64,000 nt of DNA. Origin: Bufo bufo (taxonomy: Eukaryota; Chordata; Amphibia; Anura; Bufonidae). The notes beneath the pieces are model-generated. The model was not told the DNA's origin, did not search any database, and saw nothing but the letters and a program-made list of their open reading frames with translations. The first letter of the stretch is position 1, and each line of letters begins with the position of its first letter. The stretch covers positions 220,292,624 through 220,356,623 of the forward strand of contig NC_053389.1 in the NCBI RefSeq assembly GCF_905171765.1, written 5' to 3'. Shown here piece after piece: positions 1 through 10,669 of this stretch. The translations under genes and the position numbers were made by a program.

Positions 1-820
1 GTTATAGAACACCAGATAACAAAGCGATAAACAAACAGATACTGGGGGAGGGACAGACGGGGGGGGGGATGGGGGTCATCAGAACAGGAAGTCATCACAC
101 CCGCTGAGAATGGACCACCCAGCACCCAGACAACTAAGGCAACACTCTAAGCGCCCAGTCCAGAATTTCCCATGGATACCGCTATGTCTCATCCGGTAAA
201 GAGCATTCGACTTGTTGAATTGTCATGGACTTCACTTTATCTGTGTCCTATCCTGTGTGTATCACGTGTACGTGCGAGGACAGAAACAAAATCAGTGCAA
301 TTTATCATCCTGTTTCAGGGTTGCCAACCATCCCTAAATTCCAGCACAGACTGTAAAAATAGACTTTTATCCTCTGTCCATAATAAAACATTGATGGTTT
401 GTGATAATTTTTTAAACTGGGGGGAGGGGTGGACTTGTGCAGATTATTGTGACCTTAACCAGTTCATGACTGGGCCATTTACACCATTTTCTGTTTTCTT
501 AGTACATTAGCACATGGGTCTTTGAAAGCCATAACTTTTTTTTTTTTTTCGTTCTGTTAAGTAAATCATTTTTGTGCCTTTTATCTGTGATAATTTTTGT
601 ACCTTATTCTGAGCTTTATTTTATATTTGTATTTTTTGTTTTGTTTTTATGTTCATTCCCAGGAAAATGTAAATGAAAAGGGAAAAAATAGTCTGTTTTT
701 CCAATTTCTTTCACTTTTATTATTTTTAATTACATTTTTTTTTCATTTTGTACTTTGTGCCTTCCCCCCCCAAATAAGGTCATATAAGACCATTGGGAGA
801 CACTACATTTATTTTTTTTC
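1..820. other. Intronic sequence without recognisable gene
   Basis: AT-rich sequence with a T run near 538-549 and a G run near 60-69. The open frames here are short, lack any recognisable domain and have T-rich composition. I see no exon-like block and no repeat that I recognise. By position it belongs to the intron upstream of the PDE3A-like exons. Confidence 0.6.
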
Positions 821-939
821 TATTACTGATTTCTCCTGTAACTGATGCTGACATATTAGCCCCAGTTACGGCCCCCAGAGAAGTTGTGCGTCCTGGTCTC
901 TACACGCGTCGCTCAGTAAGAAACTGTCCGTGCCTTCTC
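821..939 (+). repeat. Left copy of a 119-bp direct repeat flanking the L1 insertion
   Basis: This block recurs at 8136-8254 with two mismatches that I can find. It ends exactly where a long T run (poly-A of a minus-strand LINE) begins at 940. It is therefore best read as a target-site duplication made when the LINE inserted. At 119 bp it is far longer than the usual 7-20 bp. Confidence 0.75.
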
Positions 940-1009
940 TTTTTTTTTTTTTTTTTTTTATATAAATTTTTTTTTTATTTTTTCCCCTAATGCAAAATTA
1001 AAATACAAT

Positions 1010-1454
1010 TTGATAATACAGAGATCTGAGTTCATCTACACAAAATTCAAATTCATCAACACGCAGTCTGCCAAGGCAGTCACAATATTACATACCGCCC
1101 CCGCCCCAATGATGGTTATCCCGGTGAATACCTTGCACAATCTCCCACCAAGGGGTATAGCCTTCTCTCTCTCTCTCCCCCCTCCTGCACAACCCCGCCC
1201 AAGCATCGGCGCCCCCCATCATCAACCAGTTGAGCCACTCATTGCATATTCCTCAAACTTCTTAACTCTTACAAGTAGATTTTTCCACTCAATAATATTA
1301 GGTGCTGTTTTGGAGCCCCACTCTCTTGCGATAATAACTCTTGCCGCCATAGGACCTCTTATCCAGACCTTTTTTTTTCACTGAATAATACTGGGATATT
1401 ACCCATGACAGCCACTTCCGGTTTTAGTGGGAGGGATATCAAAGACTCTACACT
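1010..1454 (-). pseudogene. L1 ORF2 C-terminal end (remnant)
   Basis: Minus-strand translation of about 1241-1360 gives AARVIIAREWGSKTAPNI followed by a Trp/Lys-rich helix. This is the conserved pattern near the C-terminus of L1/Tx1 ORF2, where an ILxxW...P segment precedes the last helices. Translation just left of the MITE (about 1440-1390) continues the same protein in another frame, so at least one frameshift is present. The T runs at 943-975 are the poly-A tail. Confidence 0.7.
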
Positions 1455-1456
1455 TA

Positions 1457-2387
1457 GGCCTCTTTCACACGGGTGTTGCGGGAAAATGTGCGGGTGCGTC
1501 ACGGGAACACCCGCGATTTTTCCGCGCGAGTGCAAAACATTGTAATGCGTTTTGCACTCGCGTGAGAAAAATCGCGCATGTTTGGGACCCAAACCCGAAC
1601 TTCTTCACAGAAGTTCGGGCTTAGGATCGGTGTTCTGTAGATTGTATTATTTTCCCTTATAACATGGTTATAAGGGAAAATAATAGCATTCTGAATACAG
1701 AATGCATAGTAAAATAGCGCTGGAGGCTGCCACCATCTCGTCTGTCTCCTTCTGTGCTGAACAGGACCTATGGTGAGCATTCATTCTAGGACCTTTGATG
1801 ACGTCACTCCGGTCATCACATGAATTATCACCATGGTAAAAGATCATGTGACGTACCATGTGATGACCGGAGTGACGTCATCAAAGGTCCTGTAACGGTA
1901 CTTAATGCTCACCACAGGTCCTATTCAACAAAGGAGACAGAAGGAGATGCCGGGCTAAGCGATCAAGTGGACTAAGGTGAGTTAAATTATTTTTTATTAT
2001 TTTTTAACCCCTCCAGCGATGTTTTACTATGCATTCTGTATTCAGAATGCTATTATTTTCCCTTATAACCATGTTATAAGGGAAAATAATAATGATCGGG
2101 TCTCCATCCCGATCGTCTCCTAGCAACCGTGCATGAAAATCGCACCGCATCCGCACTTGCTTGCGATTTTCACGCAACCCCATTCACTTCTATGGGGCCT
2201 GCGTTGCGTGAAAAATGCAGAATATAGAGCATGCTGCGATTTTCACGCAACGCATAAGTGATGCGTGAAAATCACCGCTCATGTGAACAGCCCCATAGAA
2301 ATGAATGGGTCGGTATTCAGTGCGGGTGCAATGCATTCACCTCGCGCATCGCATCCGCGCGGAATACTCGCCCGTGTGAAAGGGGCC
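1457..2387. mobile_element. PIF/Harbinger-type MITE (931 bp) with TTA target duplication
   Basis: The ends are inverted repeats, GGCCTCTTTCACACGGG at the left and its near complement at the right, flanked by TTA at 1454-1456 and 2388-2390. A 3-bp TWA target duplication is the hallmark of PIF/Harbinger elements. The interior holds further inverted blocks, for example the paired stretches around 1648-1720 and 2035-2095, so the whole could fold into a long hairpin. No transposase frame is present. Confidence 0.75.
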
Positions 2388-2395
2388 TTAGGGCA

Positions 2396-2525
2396 CCAAA
2401 AACCTCTCTCCAATAGGATTGCACCTTTGGGCAGCTCCATATCATATGTATATAATCGGCAGCCTCTTCTCCACATTTCCATCAGTTTGATTTTCATTCT
2501 TTATAGATCCTACTTAGTAATACTG

Positions 2526-2623
<98 letters not shown>

Positions 2624-2954
2624 TCTATGGATGATATTAAAATAGATTATCCTAAAGTTACTGGAGATCGTTGCCCTTTTTACATTTTTATATGTTCCCC
2701 CAATCTAGTGTATTTGATCCTATATCCTTTGCCCATTTTTTCTCACTATTAAACGTTATTGTTTTACCAAGCCCCTTCCTTATTAACCTATATATTTGAG
2801 CGATAGTGACCTTAGTATTCGTGCGTTGGTGACAGAAATCTATAAATTCGTGTTTTGTTGTGATAAAATAATCCCTGTTTTGTGTAGCTTTAAACGTGTG
2901 TTTAAATTGATGATACCTGAACCGATTCATTAAATTTAGATTTATTCCAGGACA
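2396..2954 (-). pseudogene. L1 ORF2 segment with zinc-knuckle-like region (remnant)
   Basis: The minus-strand open frame 2969-2688 (93 codons) resembles the part of L1/Tx1 ORF2 downstream of the reverse transcriptase, with IYRLIRKGLGK and KKWAKDIG. After an AT microsatellite, minus-strand translation of about 2475-2400 reads CGEEAADYIHMIWSCPK then a Tyr-Trp pair, the typical Cys/His-containing C-terminal motif (C..C...H.....C). The microsatellite breaks the frame. This sequence joins directly to the ORF2 end on the other side of the MITE. Confidence 0.75.
2527..2622. repeat. (AT)n microsatellite
   Basis: About 95 bp of alternating A and T with one short GTATGT interruption near 2575. It lies inside the LINE ORF2 remnant and probably expanded after insertion. 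Confidence 0.95.
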
Positions 2955-2956
2955 TA

Positions 2957-4222
2957 CACTCAGGTCCATAAATATTGGGACATTGACACAATTCTAACAT
3001 TTTTGGCTCTATACACTACCACAATGGATTTGAATTAAAACAAACAAGATGTGCTTTAACTGCAGACTGTCAGCTTTAATTTGAGGGTATTTACATCCAA
3101 ATCAGGTGAACGGTGTAGGAATTACAACAGTTTGCATATGTGCCTCCCACTTGTTAAGGGACCAAAAGTAATGGGACAGAATAATAATCATAAATCAAAC
3201 TTTCACTTTTTAATACTTGGTTGCAAATCCTTTGAAGTCAATTACAGCGTGAAGTCTGGAACGCATAGACATCACCAGACGCTGGGTTTCATCCCTGGTG
3301 ATGCTCTGCCAGGCCTCTACTGCAACTGTCTTCAGTTCCTGCTTGTTCTTGGGGCATTTTCCCTTCAGTTTTGTCTTCAGCAAGTGAAATGCATGCTCAA
3401 TCGGATTCAGGTCAGGTGATTGACTTGGCCATTGCATAACATTCCACTTCTTTCCCTTAAAAAACTCTTTGGTTGCTTTTGCAGTATGCTTTGGGTCATT
3501 GTCCATCTGCACTGTGAAGCGCCGTCCAATGAGTTCTGAAGCATTTGGCTGAATATGAGCAGATAATATTGCCCGAAACACTTCAGAATTCATCCTGCTG
3601 CTTTTGTCAGCACTCACATCATCCATAAATACAAGAGAACCAGTTCCATTGGCAGCCATACATGCCCACGCCACAACACTACCACCACCATGCTTCACTG
3701 ATGAGGTGGTATGCTTAGGCTCATGAGCAGTTCCTTTCCTTCTCCATACTCTTCTCTTCCCATCACTCTGGTACAAGTTGATCTTGGTCTCATCTGTCCA
3801 TAGGATGTTGTTCCAGAACTGTGAAGGCTTTTTTAGATGTTGTTTGGCAAATTCTAATCTGGCCTTCCTGTTTTTGAGGCTCACCAATGGTTTACATCTT
3901 GTGGTGAACCCTCTGTATTCACTCTGGTGAAGTCTTCTCTTGATTGTTGACTTTGACACACATACACCTACCTCCTGGAGAGTGTTCTTGATCTGGCCAA
4001 CTGTTGTGAAGGGTGTTTTCTTCACCAGGGAAAGAATTATTCGGTCATCCACCACAGTTGTTTTTTCCGTGGCCTTCCGGGTCTTTTGGTGTTGCTGAGC
4101 TCACAGGTGCATTCCTTCTTTTTAAGAATGTTCCAAACAGTTGTTTTGGCCACGCCTAATGTTTTTGCGATCTCTCTGATGGGTTTGTTTTGTTTTTTTC
4201 AGCCTAATGATGGCTTGCTTCA
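2957..4222 (-). mobile_element. Tc1-like element, copy 1, 5' truncated
   Basis: The left end at 2957 follows a TA and carries the family inverted repeat (CACTCAGGTCCATAAATATT). The body matches the complete copy at 31441-33085 in reverse orientation. At about 4222 the match stops within the start of the transposase gene, and LINE ORF2 sequence follows at once. The 5' inverted repeat and leader are therefore lost in a deletion that also removed the LINE reverse transcriptase. Confidence 0.85.
3210..4055 (-). pseudogene. Tc1-like transposase, copy 1 (281-codon open frame, N-terminus shifted and truncated)
   Basis: A DDE transposase of the Tc1 family, which cuts and pastes its own element at TA sites. 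From residue 1 the frame contains the second helix-turn-helix (KSTIKRRL), the first catalytic Asp in WTDET, the second in VQMDNDPKH and the Glu in DLNPIEH, with 34 residues between the last two (DD34E). A GGGSV glycine-rich box lies between. The upstream HTH exists in another frame beyond 4055: an extra pair of A residues relative to the other copies breaks the frame near 4060. The start of the gene is cut off at 4222. The catalytic triad is intact, but the protein would lack a complete DNA-binding region. Confidence 0.85.
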
Positions 4223-4391
4223 CTGATGGTTTTGGATCAGGGATACTAAAAGACCTCTAGGTTTCCCTGCCTGAGAAAAGTATTTAGCGCCTACAAAAAA
4301 ATCCTATGTTGTGCTTTTTCTAATAAGTCGTTTTTATATTTCAGTCTAGCTTCTTCAAACTGAGAATGAGGGACTAGACCCTTCTTTATAA
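4223..4391 (-). pseudogene. L1 ORF2 piece between endonuclease and reverse transcriptase
   Basis: Minus-strand translation gives a KGLVPHSQFEEARLKYKND-type helix and then, after a frame break, GAKYFSQAGKPRGLLVSLIQ. The second segment corresponds to the conserved 'GxKpgklLa' block just before the reverse transcriptase in L1/Tx1 proteins. It is fused directly to the broken Tc1 copy at 4222, so this marks the deletion junction. Confidence 0.6.
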
Positions 4392-6394
4392 CCCCTTACG
4401 GACACATGACGTACTGGTACGCCATGGTTCCCGAGTCCTTAAGGACACATGACGTACCGGTACGTCATGTGTTGTTCTGATCCCCGCCGCCTGGCGGGCG
4501 GTGATCGGAACAAGGTGCATGCTGAAATCATTGAGCACCTCGGCTAAATGCGCGGGGGGGTCCCGTGATCCCCCCGTGTTGTCGATCGCCGCAAACCGCA
4601 GGTCAATTCAGACCTGCGGTTTGCGGCTTTTACCAGGTGCGCCGGTGGTGCCATCGAGTCCCCATAGGGCTGTGGGGGGGACCCGATGGCATGGAAGGCA
4701 GCGCGATGCCTTCCTGAGGCATCTGCGCTGCCTTCCAGTGAAGAGCCTGTGAGATCCAGGTCCCAGAAGCTGTATGAGTAATACACACAGTATTACTCAT
4801 ACAGCCAATGCATTCCAATACAGAAGTATTGGAATGCATTGTAAAGGAATATACCCCCAAAAGTCCCACAAAAAGTGGGACAAAAAATAAACTGAAAAAA
4901 AAGTTGAAAAAATACATTTGTCCCCCCAAAAAATTAAGTTTCAAGTAAAAATAAACAAAAACGTCATTTTCCCAAAATAGAGTTAAAAAAATTGGTAAAA
5001 AATAGGGAAAAAAAAGTATACATATTAGATATCGCCGCGTCCGTATTGACCGGCTCTATAAACATATCATATGACCTAACCCCTCAGATGAACATCGTAA
5101 AAAATAAAAACTGTGCTAAATAAACCATTTTTTTGTCACCTTACATCACAAAAAGTACAACAGCAAGCGATCAAAAAGGTGTTTGCCCACCAAAATAGTA
5201 CCAGTCTAACCGTCACCTCATCCCGCAAAAAATGAGCCCCTACCTGAGACAATCGCCCAAAAAAAAAAAAACTATGGCTCAGAATATGGAGACACTAAAA
5301 CATAATTTTTTTTGTTTGAAAAAAAAGTTATTGTGTAAAACTTACATAAATAAAAAAAAAGTATACATATTAGGTATCGCCGCATCCGTGACAACCTGGT
5401 CTATAAAAATATCTCATGATATAACCTGTGAGATGAATGTTGTAAATAACAAAAAATAAAAACGGTGCCAAAACAGCTATTTCTTGTTATCTTGCCTCAC
5501 AAAAAGTGTAATATAGAGCAACCAAAAATAATATGTACCCTAAACTAGTACCAACAATACTGCCACCCTATCCCGTAGTTTCTAAAATGGTGCCACTTTT
5601 TGGGGGTTTTTACTCTAGGGGTGCATCAGGGGGGCTTCAAATGGGACATGGTGTCAAAAAAACATTCCAGCAAAATCTGCCTTCCAAAAACCGTATGGCA
5701 CTCCTTTCCTTCTGCGCCCTGCCGTGTACCCGTACAGCTGTTTACGACCACATATGGGGTGTTTCTGTAAACTACAGAATCAGGGCCATAAATATTGAGT
5801 TTGGTTTGGCTGTTAACCCTTGCTTTGTTACTGGGATAAAGGGATTAAAATGGAAAATTTGCCAAAGAATTGAAATTCTGAAATTTCATCTCCATTTACC
5901 AATAACTCTTGTGGAACACCTAAAGGGTTAATGACATTTGTAAAATCTGTTTTGAATACCTTAAGGGGTGTAGTTTCTTAGATGGGGTCACTTTCATGGA
6001 GTTTCTACTCTAGGGTTGCATCAGGGGGGCTTCAAATGGGACAAGGTGTCAAAAAAACCAGTCCAGCAAAACCTGCCTTCCAAAAACCGTATGGCATTCC
6101 TTTCCTTCTGCGCCCTGCCGTGTGCCCGTACAGCGGTTTACAACCACATATGGGGTATTTCTGTAAACTACAGAATCAGGGCCATAAATATTGAGTTTGG
6201 TTTAGCTGTTAACCCTTGCTTTGTAACCGGAAAAAAATTATTATTTTTTACTTCATTTTACTAGTGTCATGAAGTACAATATGTGACGAAAAAACAATCT
6301 CAGAATGGCCTAGATAAGTCAAAGCGTTTTAAAGTTATCAGCACTTAAAAATGGCCTGGTCCTTAAGGTGAAATAGGGCTGAGTCCTTAAGGGG
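4392..6394. mobile_element. TTAA-targeting DNA element (2.0 kb), non-autonomous, copy 1
   Basis: The ends read CCCCTTACGGAC at the left and GTCCTTAAGGGG at the right, bordered by ATAA (4388-4391) and TTAA (6395-6398). Two related elements at 10838-17077 and 12862-16400 share its sequence. The interior shows repeated blocks: 5581-5815 and 5977-6215 are diverged copies of one another. The frames there encode no recognisable protein. TTAA target choice is typical of piggyBac-like elements, but I see no transposase, so the superfamily is an inference. Confidence 0.65.
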
Positions 6395-6431
6395 TTAAAG
6401 TTCATTCTTTTGCTGCAAATTCTTTTTTTTT

Positions 6432-7284
6432 CTAATTAATTCTAGCCATATAAACTCCGCACAAAAACGCTTTAAACGAATCCCATACAAACTGCATGGG
6501 AGACGACGGGGCGTTCAATAACCAAAATTCACGGATCTCATTTATTATATTATCCTGATCCTTAACCAAGTTAATCCAATAGGGGTTTAGTTTAAAAATC
6601 CTTGTTTTCTTCTTATGTCCCATTTTAATTGTTACTACTTCCAATGAGTGATCAGATATCGTATGTATTTCATACTTCATTTTTATTACCATATCTAAAA
6701 GGTCAGGGTTAGCTAATGCTAGATCTTTTCGAGGCATAACTGTATTAGCGCGGCTAAAGCAAGAGAAGACTCTTTTCTCTCCATACAGAAAACTCCATAT
6801 ATCCATCAATGCCAAATCTTTATTTGCTTTATATGCATGATCCTTAGAAAATCTGTCCTCCTTTAGGCACATTACATCATTAAAGTCCCCGGTTACCAAA
6901 ACCGGGCACCTTGTTCTTGAGCCAATAAAGTCTGCCAGGTCTGACATAACAGACATCGAGAAAGGTGGAGGGACATAGACAAATGCCAATATACAAGTAG
7001 TGCCGTTCAGGCGACAATGCAAAAAAACAAATCTGCCCCTCAATTGGTATGTAATCCACCTTCCCATGAACATAAACACTAACGCCCCGAGAGTAGGCCG
7101 AGCAGCAAGCATGGTAGTCATATTTAGCCCATCTCCTTTTTGCAATGCTGATGTTCTCATATGTAAGATGTGTTTCAAGAAGACATATAATCGCAGGCAG
7201 ATGTCTCGCCACTACATCAAATATAACCACCCGTTTCGCTCTCTTGGCCATCCCCCGTATATTCCACGTAAATATTCTATTCAT
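6432..7284 (-). pseudogene. L1/Tx1 ORF2 endonuclease domain (frameshifted)
   Basis: An apurinic-like endonuclease that nicks target DNA to prime LINE reverse transcription. Two overlapping minus-strand frames (7284-6880 and 7178-6432) together cover the domain. They contain the N-terminal TWNIRG, the catalytic Glu in LLETHL, VTGDFND, and the C-terminal ISDH. The frame shifts between the two near 6990. The protein ends at a stop near 6432, before the reverse transcriptase. The start at 7284 (MNRIFTWNIRG) is the usual beginning of ORF2. Confidence 0.85.
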
Positions 7285-7330
7285 GTATGCTCAATAATGC
7301 ATCTGTCTCTACCCGCCGCGGAGGGGGTAG

Positions 7331-7361
7331 GGGGGGGAGAGAGAGAGAGAGAGAGAGAGAG
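7331..7361. repeat. (GA)n microsatellite
   Basis: About 15 GA units between the remains of ORF1 and ORF2 of the LINE. It replaces the expected end of ORF1, which lacks its C-terminal domain. Confidence 0.95.
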
Positions 7362-7369
7362 CACACCAC

Positions 7370-8002
7370 AGTAACCATCATACCTCTTCCAACCGGTGGC
7401 TGTTCATTTGGTATCCGGTGGGCTCTCTGCACCGCAAACCAGATAGAAAATTGATCCGCACCGAACACTTCCAGCTAACATTGTTGAATAAACCCACTTG
7501 GATCTTCTTTTTCCACCTTTTCAGGGAACCCAACTACACGTATATTCGCTCTGCGGGACCTATCCTCCATTTCAGTAACTCTATCTTGTAGTGACTTCCT
7601 TTCTATTTCCATCCCCTCCATCCTATTCTTAATCCCGTCCACCTCCTGTTTTAGGTCTCTTACGGTCACCTGAAGATCCTCGACTTTCTCATGTACTTTA
7701 TTCATTTCGTCTTTAATCAGAGATATGTCTACTTGGACTGTGGAGATTTTTTCCAACAGATCGCCCAATGCTAGATTTGATTGTTGTTTGATTGTTGTCC
7801 TATTCTTAATCCCGTCCACCTCCTGTTTTAGGTCTCTTACGGTCACCTGAAGATCCTCGACTTTCTCATGTACTTTATTCATTTCGTCTTTAATCAGAGA
7901 TATGTCTACTTGGACTGTGGAGATTTTTGCCGACAGATCGCCCAATGCTAGATTTGATTGTTGTACAGCATTCAGAATGTCTGTCAGTTTCTTGTGCACC
8001 AT
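7370..8002 (-). pseudogene. L1 ORF1-like coiled-coil protein with internal tandem duplication, C-terminus lost
   Basis: ORF1 proteins of L1 elements are RNA-binding trimers with a coiled coil, an RRM and a C-terminal domain. The 175-codon frame from 8002 shows heptad-rich coiled coil, then RRANIRVVGFPEK, the start of the RRM. A stop at 7475 interrupts the RRM. Past it, in another frame, FAVQRAHRIPNEQPP continues the RRM, and the sequence then runs into the GA repeat. The coiled coil contains a near-perfect duplication: about 164 nt repeated at a 177-nt (59-codon) offset (7625-7788 and 7802-7965), which keeps the frame. No intact ORF1 remains. Confidence 0.8.
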
Positions 8003-8135
8003 TTCTATCCTCTCCTCCGTCGGGATACTCTTATTACTCCTCCTTTCTTCTCTATCGCTAACTTCCTCTATATTTTGTGGGTCTATTAGGTCAGCTTTAT
8101 TTTCCTTATTACCCTTTTGATTTGTCCTGGTCTTA

Positions 8136-8254
8136 TATTACTGATTTCTCCTGTAACTGATGCTGACATATTAGCCCCAGTTACGGCCCCCAGAGAAGTT
8201 TTGCGTCCTGGTCTCTACACGCGTCGCTCAGTAAGAAACTGTCCATGCCTTCTC
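8136..8254 (+). repeat. Right copy of the 119-bp direct repeat flanking the L1 insertion
   Basis: This is the partner of 821-939. It directly follows the 5' end of the minus-strand LINE. The unrelated sequence after 8254 would be the original continuation of the intron after 939. Confidence 0.75.
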
Positions 8255-8578
8255 CATGGGCAGCCATGCTGTCACTGACAGTGGACTCCCCACTCCCACA
8301 GCTGCATGATTAGATCTCTGCAAGGATGTTTAAAACATCCGTGCAGAGATAAATGCTGTAAATAGTCATGGTGTTACCAAGGTGGGTTTTACAAGTTGGG
8401 GTTGTGTCCCTACACAGGCATACACACCTCTAACTGGTAACACTCATCTGGACCTTCATTGCAAACTGCTAGCAATTATTCATAACTTCTAGAAGAAATA
8501 ATAAAGTAATGGCACATCATAGAGTCATAAGAATAGATGTTCGAGAATCGTTATTACATGGGGATTGCAAGTAGGTAC
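8255..8578. other. Intronic sequence, no feature seen
   Basis: Ordinary intron-like sequence with no open frame of note and no repeat that I recognise. Confidence 0.5.
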
Positions 8579-8581
8579 TAA

Positions 8582-8821
8582 GGCTGGGTTCACATCATGT
8601 TTTTTTGAGATAAAAAAAAGTAACATACCACGTTCTTGTATCCTGCATAATCCAGTAAAAAAATACGGTATAAAAAAAAAACGTATACTTCTTTTTTTTT
8701 TATACAGTGGAACTCTATAGTTAACAGATGCCAGTGTATGGCATCAGTCGGAGGAATCCTTTTAATGTATACATTTTTTGTATAAATTAAACAGATGGGA
8801 AAAACCTGATGTGAACCCAGC
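8582..8821. mobile_element. Harbinger-type MITE (240 bp)
   Basis: Inverted ends GGCTGGGTTCACATC and GATGTGAACCCAGC. The left flank is TAA. The right flank is ATAA, so the duplication is imperfect. The centre is rich in A and T runs and forms a hairpin. The same end motif appears at 53735-54015. Confidence 0.65.
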
Positions 8822-8859
8822 ATAAAAGAGACATGTCATGACAAGCGTACTCTCGAGTC

Positions 8860-9610
8860 GTTCTCCCCTATATACCCCCCATTCCCAACCAAATAAAGAC
8901 ACAACACCTCAGGTGGATTTTATTGTCCACAGCAGCCATTTTATTAAATAACAAACATACAATAAATAACATAAATAACCAACCCCAAAGGCCTTCCCAC
9001 CTGAAGGCCCGCCCAAAAAAACATATAACACGGGGAGGGTCCTTGGAGCCCCTCAAATCTGACTGGTAACTGGCCGCCCCTCAATAAATTGAATTAGCTC
9101 TAGCCGATAAACGCCAGCTCAGAGACAGAAAAACGGTAACCATGGGCAAGAAACATGGGCAGATACCTGCCATATCACGTCCCAAATTCCAGTACCTGAG
9201 GAGACGGGAGCCCACTTGGCTCCCTCCCCACCACGCCAGATCCACCATAACCACCAAGTCCAAGGACCCACCACCGCCCCGGCCGCTATGACATTTGAAA
9301 ACAGTACCTGCCTGACCAAACCAAAAACCACCCATAACCACTGTGCCATAAACCAAGACCCTCCATCACTCCAGGAAACCAAATCACCTCTTGAAAAAAC
9401 GCAACCCAAAGAGTGGGGGCTTTTGCAGATACGCTGTCCCTGCAAAATGGCTTCTTTTCCCGCTCTTTCCACCCCTTTTAAAACCTTAACTCCCTCCCCT
9501 AATGCAACTCCCACACTTACCTACCAATTAACCCCATAACTCCCTAACAGCTCCACTCCCTCCAAGCCTCTGTTATGCCAGGCCTCCCCCAGGCTTGCAG
9601 CCCTAAGTCC
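8860..9610 (-). mobile_element. DIRS/Ngaro-derived 3' fragment or short non-autonomous copy
   Basis: Contains CCACAGCAGCC followed by TTTATTAAATAACAAA at about 8928-8953, shared with 46566-47297 and with the 3' region of the complete element at 59445-62775. Further on, CCAAGGACCC and neighbouring C-rich blocks align in the same order with the copy at 46.6 kb. The open frames (for example 9081-9514 on the minus strand) show no domain that I can name. The exact ends are not clear. Confidence 0.55.
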
Positions 9611-9718
9611 GGCCTGTACTGGATGGTTACAGATCCTCTTTACATTTCTTCATTGTACAGAGCACACTGTTTGTTGCTGTTGTTCTCTTATTACAGATCC
9701 ATCAAACTAACACTTATC

Positions 9719-10056
9719 ACTTTATACTGACCTATAGACACATCTATAACTTATCACTATACTGACCTATAGACACATCTATCACTTATCACTATATACT
9801 GACCTATAGACACATCTATCACTTATCACTATATACTGACCTATAGACCCATCTATCACTTATCACTATACTGACCTATAGACACATCTATCACTTATCA
9901 CTATACTGACCTATAGACACATCTATCACTTATCACTATATACTGACCTATAGACACATCTATCACTTATCACTATATACTGACCTATAGACACATCTAT
10001 CACTTATCACTATATACTGACCTATAGACACATCTATCACTTATCACTATACTGAC
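9719..10056. repeat. 35/37-bp satellite A, first block
   Basis: About nine tandem units of CTATAGACACATCTATCACT followed by TATCACTATA(TA)CTGAC. Units alternate between 35 and 37 bp by the presence or absence of one TA. The array is cut at 10057 by an LTR and resumes at 17843. Confidence 0.95.
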
Positions 10057-10631
10057 TGTAGGAAGACGCAAGGGACCGTTATTGACGGAAGGTATGTGTC
10101 ACCGAGGTTCCTGGCCTCGGTGGAGTAAGAGACAGTTTTCATGTGTCAGCAGCAGTTGCTGTTTGACACCTTGCTATTTAGTATAGCTGTAATAGCTGAT
10201 CCGGGACGGCTCTTACTGGGAGTAGCCAAAGTGTTGGGTGGGTGACTACTCCCCACGTTCCAGGACAGGTTTTGAGAGGCCTATAAAAAAACATCCAGCA
10301 GTGTCAGGTGGTGGTAATGATCTCTCTCTGACATTGGAGCTCTGGCATTCTCTGTGGAATCTGGCCTTGTGCCAGGCTGAAGGCCTGAATCCGGGAGGAC
10401 TGATCTGTCCTGTGCTATGCTGACCGGGTATGGATTAGCACCCAGGATAAAAGGTGACTGTTTTTGCTGTATGAACTGTCTAGGTGTGAACAAACACCAA
10501 AACTAAAAATGGACTGTCGTACTGTTTTGTTGCCTCAAGTGTGAATAAAACACTGACGTTTTTGAGTTACAAACTGGTCTTTGCCTCTATACTGCATCCG
10601 CTTGTCCTGTCTACCAGAGTGAATCCCCACA
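10057..10631 (+). mobile_element. LTR (about 575 bp) inserted in satellite A
   Basis: Starts TGTAGGAAG directly after a satellite unit and ends CCCCACA. It carries a TATA-like box (CCTATAAAAAAA, near 10280) and a polyadenylation signal in GTGTGAATAAAACACTGACG (near 10537). Its 3' half matches the LTR split at 28858-29245/35081-35157. Downstream at about 10634 TGGTGGAGGATGCGGGC could be a primer-binding site, somewhat like the 3' end of tRNA-Ala, but the match is imperfect. No gag or pol follows: a Penelope fragment begins by about 10670. Confidence 0.7.
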
Positions 10632-10669
10632 ATTGGTGGAGGATGCGGGCAAGAGCAGTGTATCTCTCC

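Larger units (their letters stand above)
940..8135 (-). mobile_element. L1/Tx1-type LINE, minus strand, internally deleted and carrying three nested insertions
   Basis: Read on the minus strand the element runs 8135 to 940. In order it holds an ORF1 coiled-coil region (8002-7475), a GA microsatellite, an AP-endonuclease region (7284-6432), a short post-endonuclease piece (4388-4223), the C-terminal ORF2 pieces (2954-2396 and 1454-1241) and a poly-A tail seen as the T run from 940. It is interrupted by a TTAA element (4392-6394), a truncated Tc1 element (2957-4222) and a Harbinger MITE (1457-2387). The reverse transcriptase core is missing: coding sequence jumps from just after the endonuclease to the Tc1 end at about 4222. 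It cannot be functional. Confidence 0.8.

Noticed and set aside
3081..3419. 112-codon plus-strand frame, recurring in the Tc1 copies
   Set aside because: It is the antisense shadow of the Tc1 transposase C-terminus and recurs in every copy for that reason.
4501..4944. Frames in the GC-rich ends of the TTAA elements
   Set aside because: They change between copies of the element, have no conserved product and include palindromic sequence.
10632..10650. Retroviral primer-binding site after the LTR at 10057-10631
   Set aside because: TGGTGGAGGATGCGGGC is only an imperfect match to a tRNA-Ala 3' end, and no gag or pol sequence follows. Mentioned in the LTR entry but not called as a feature.
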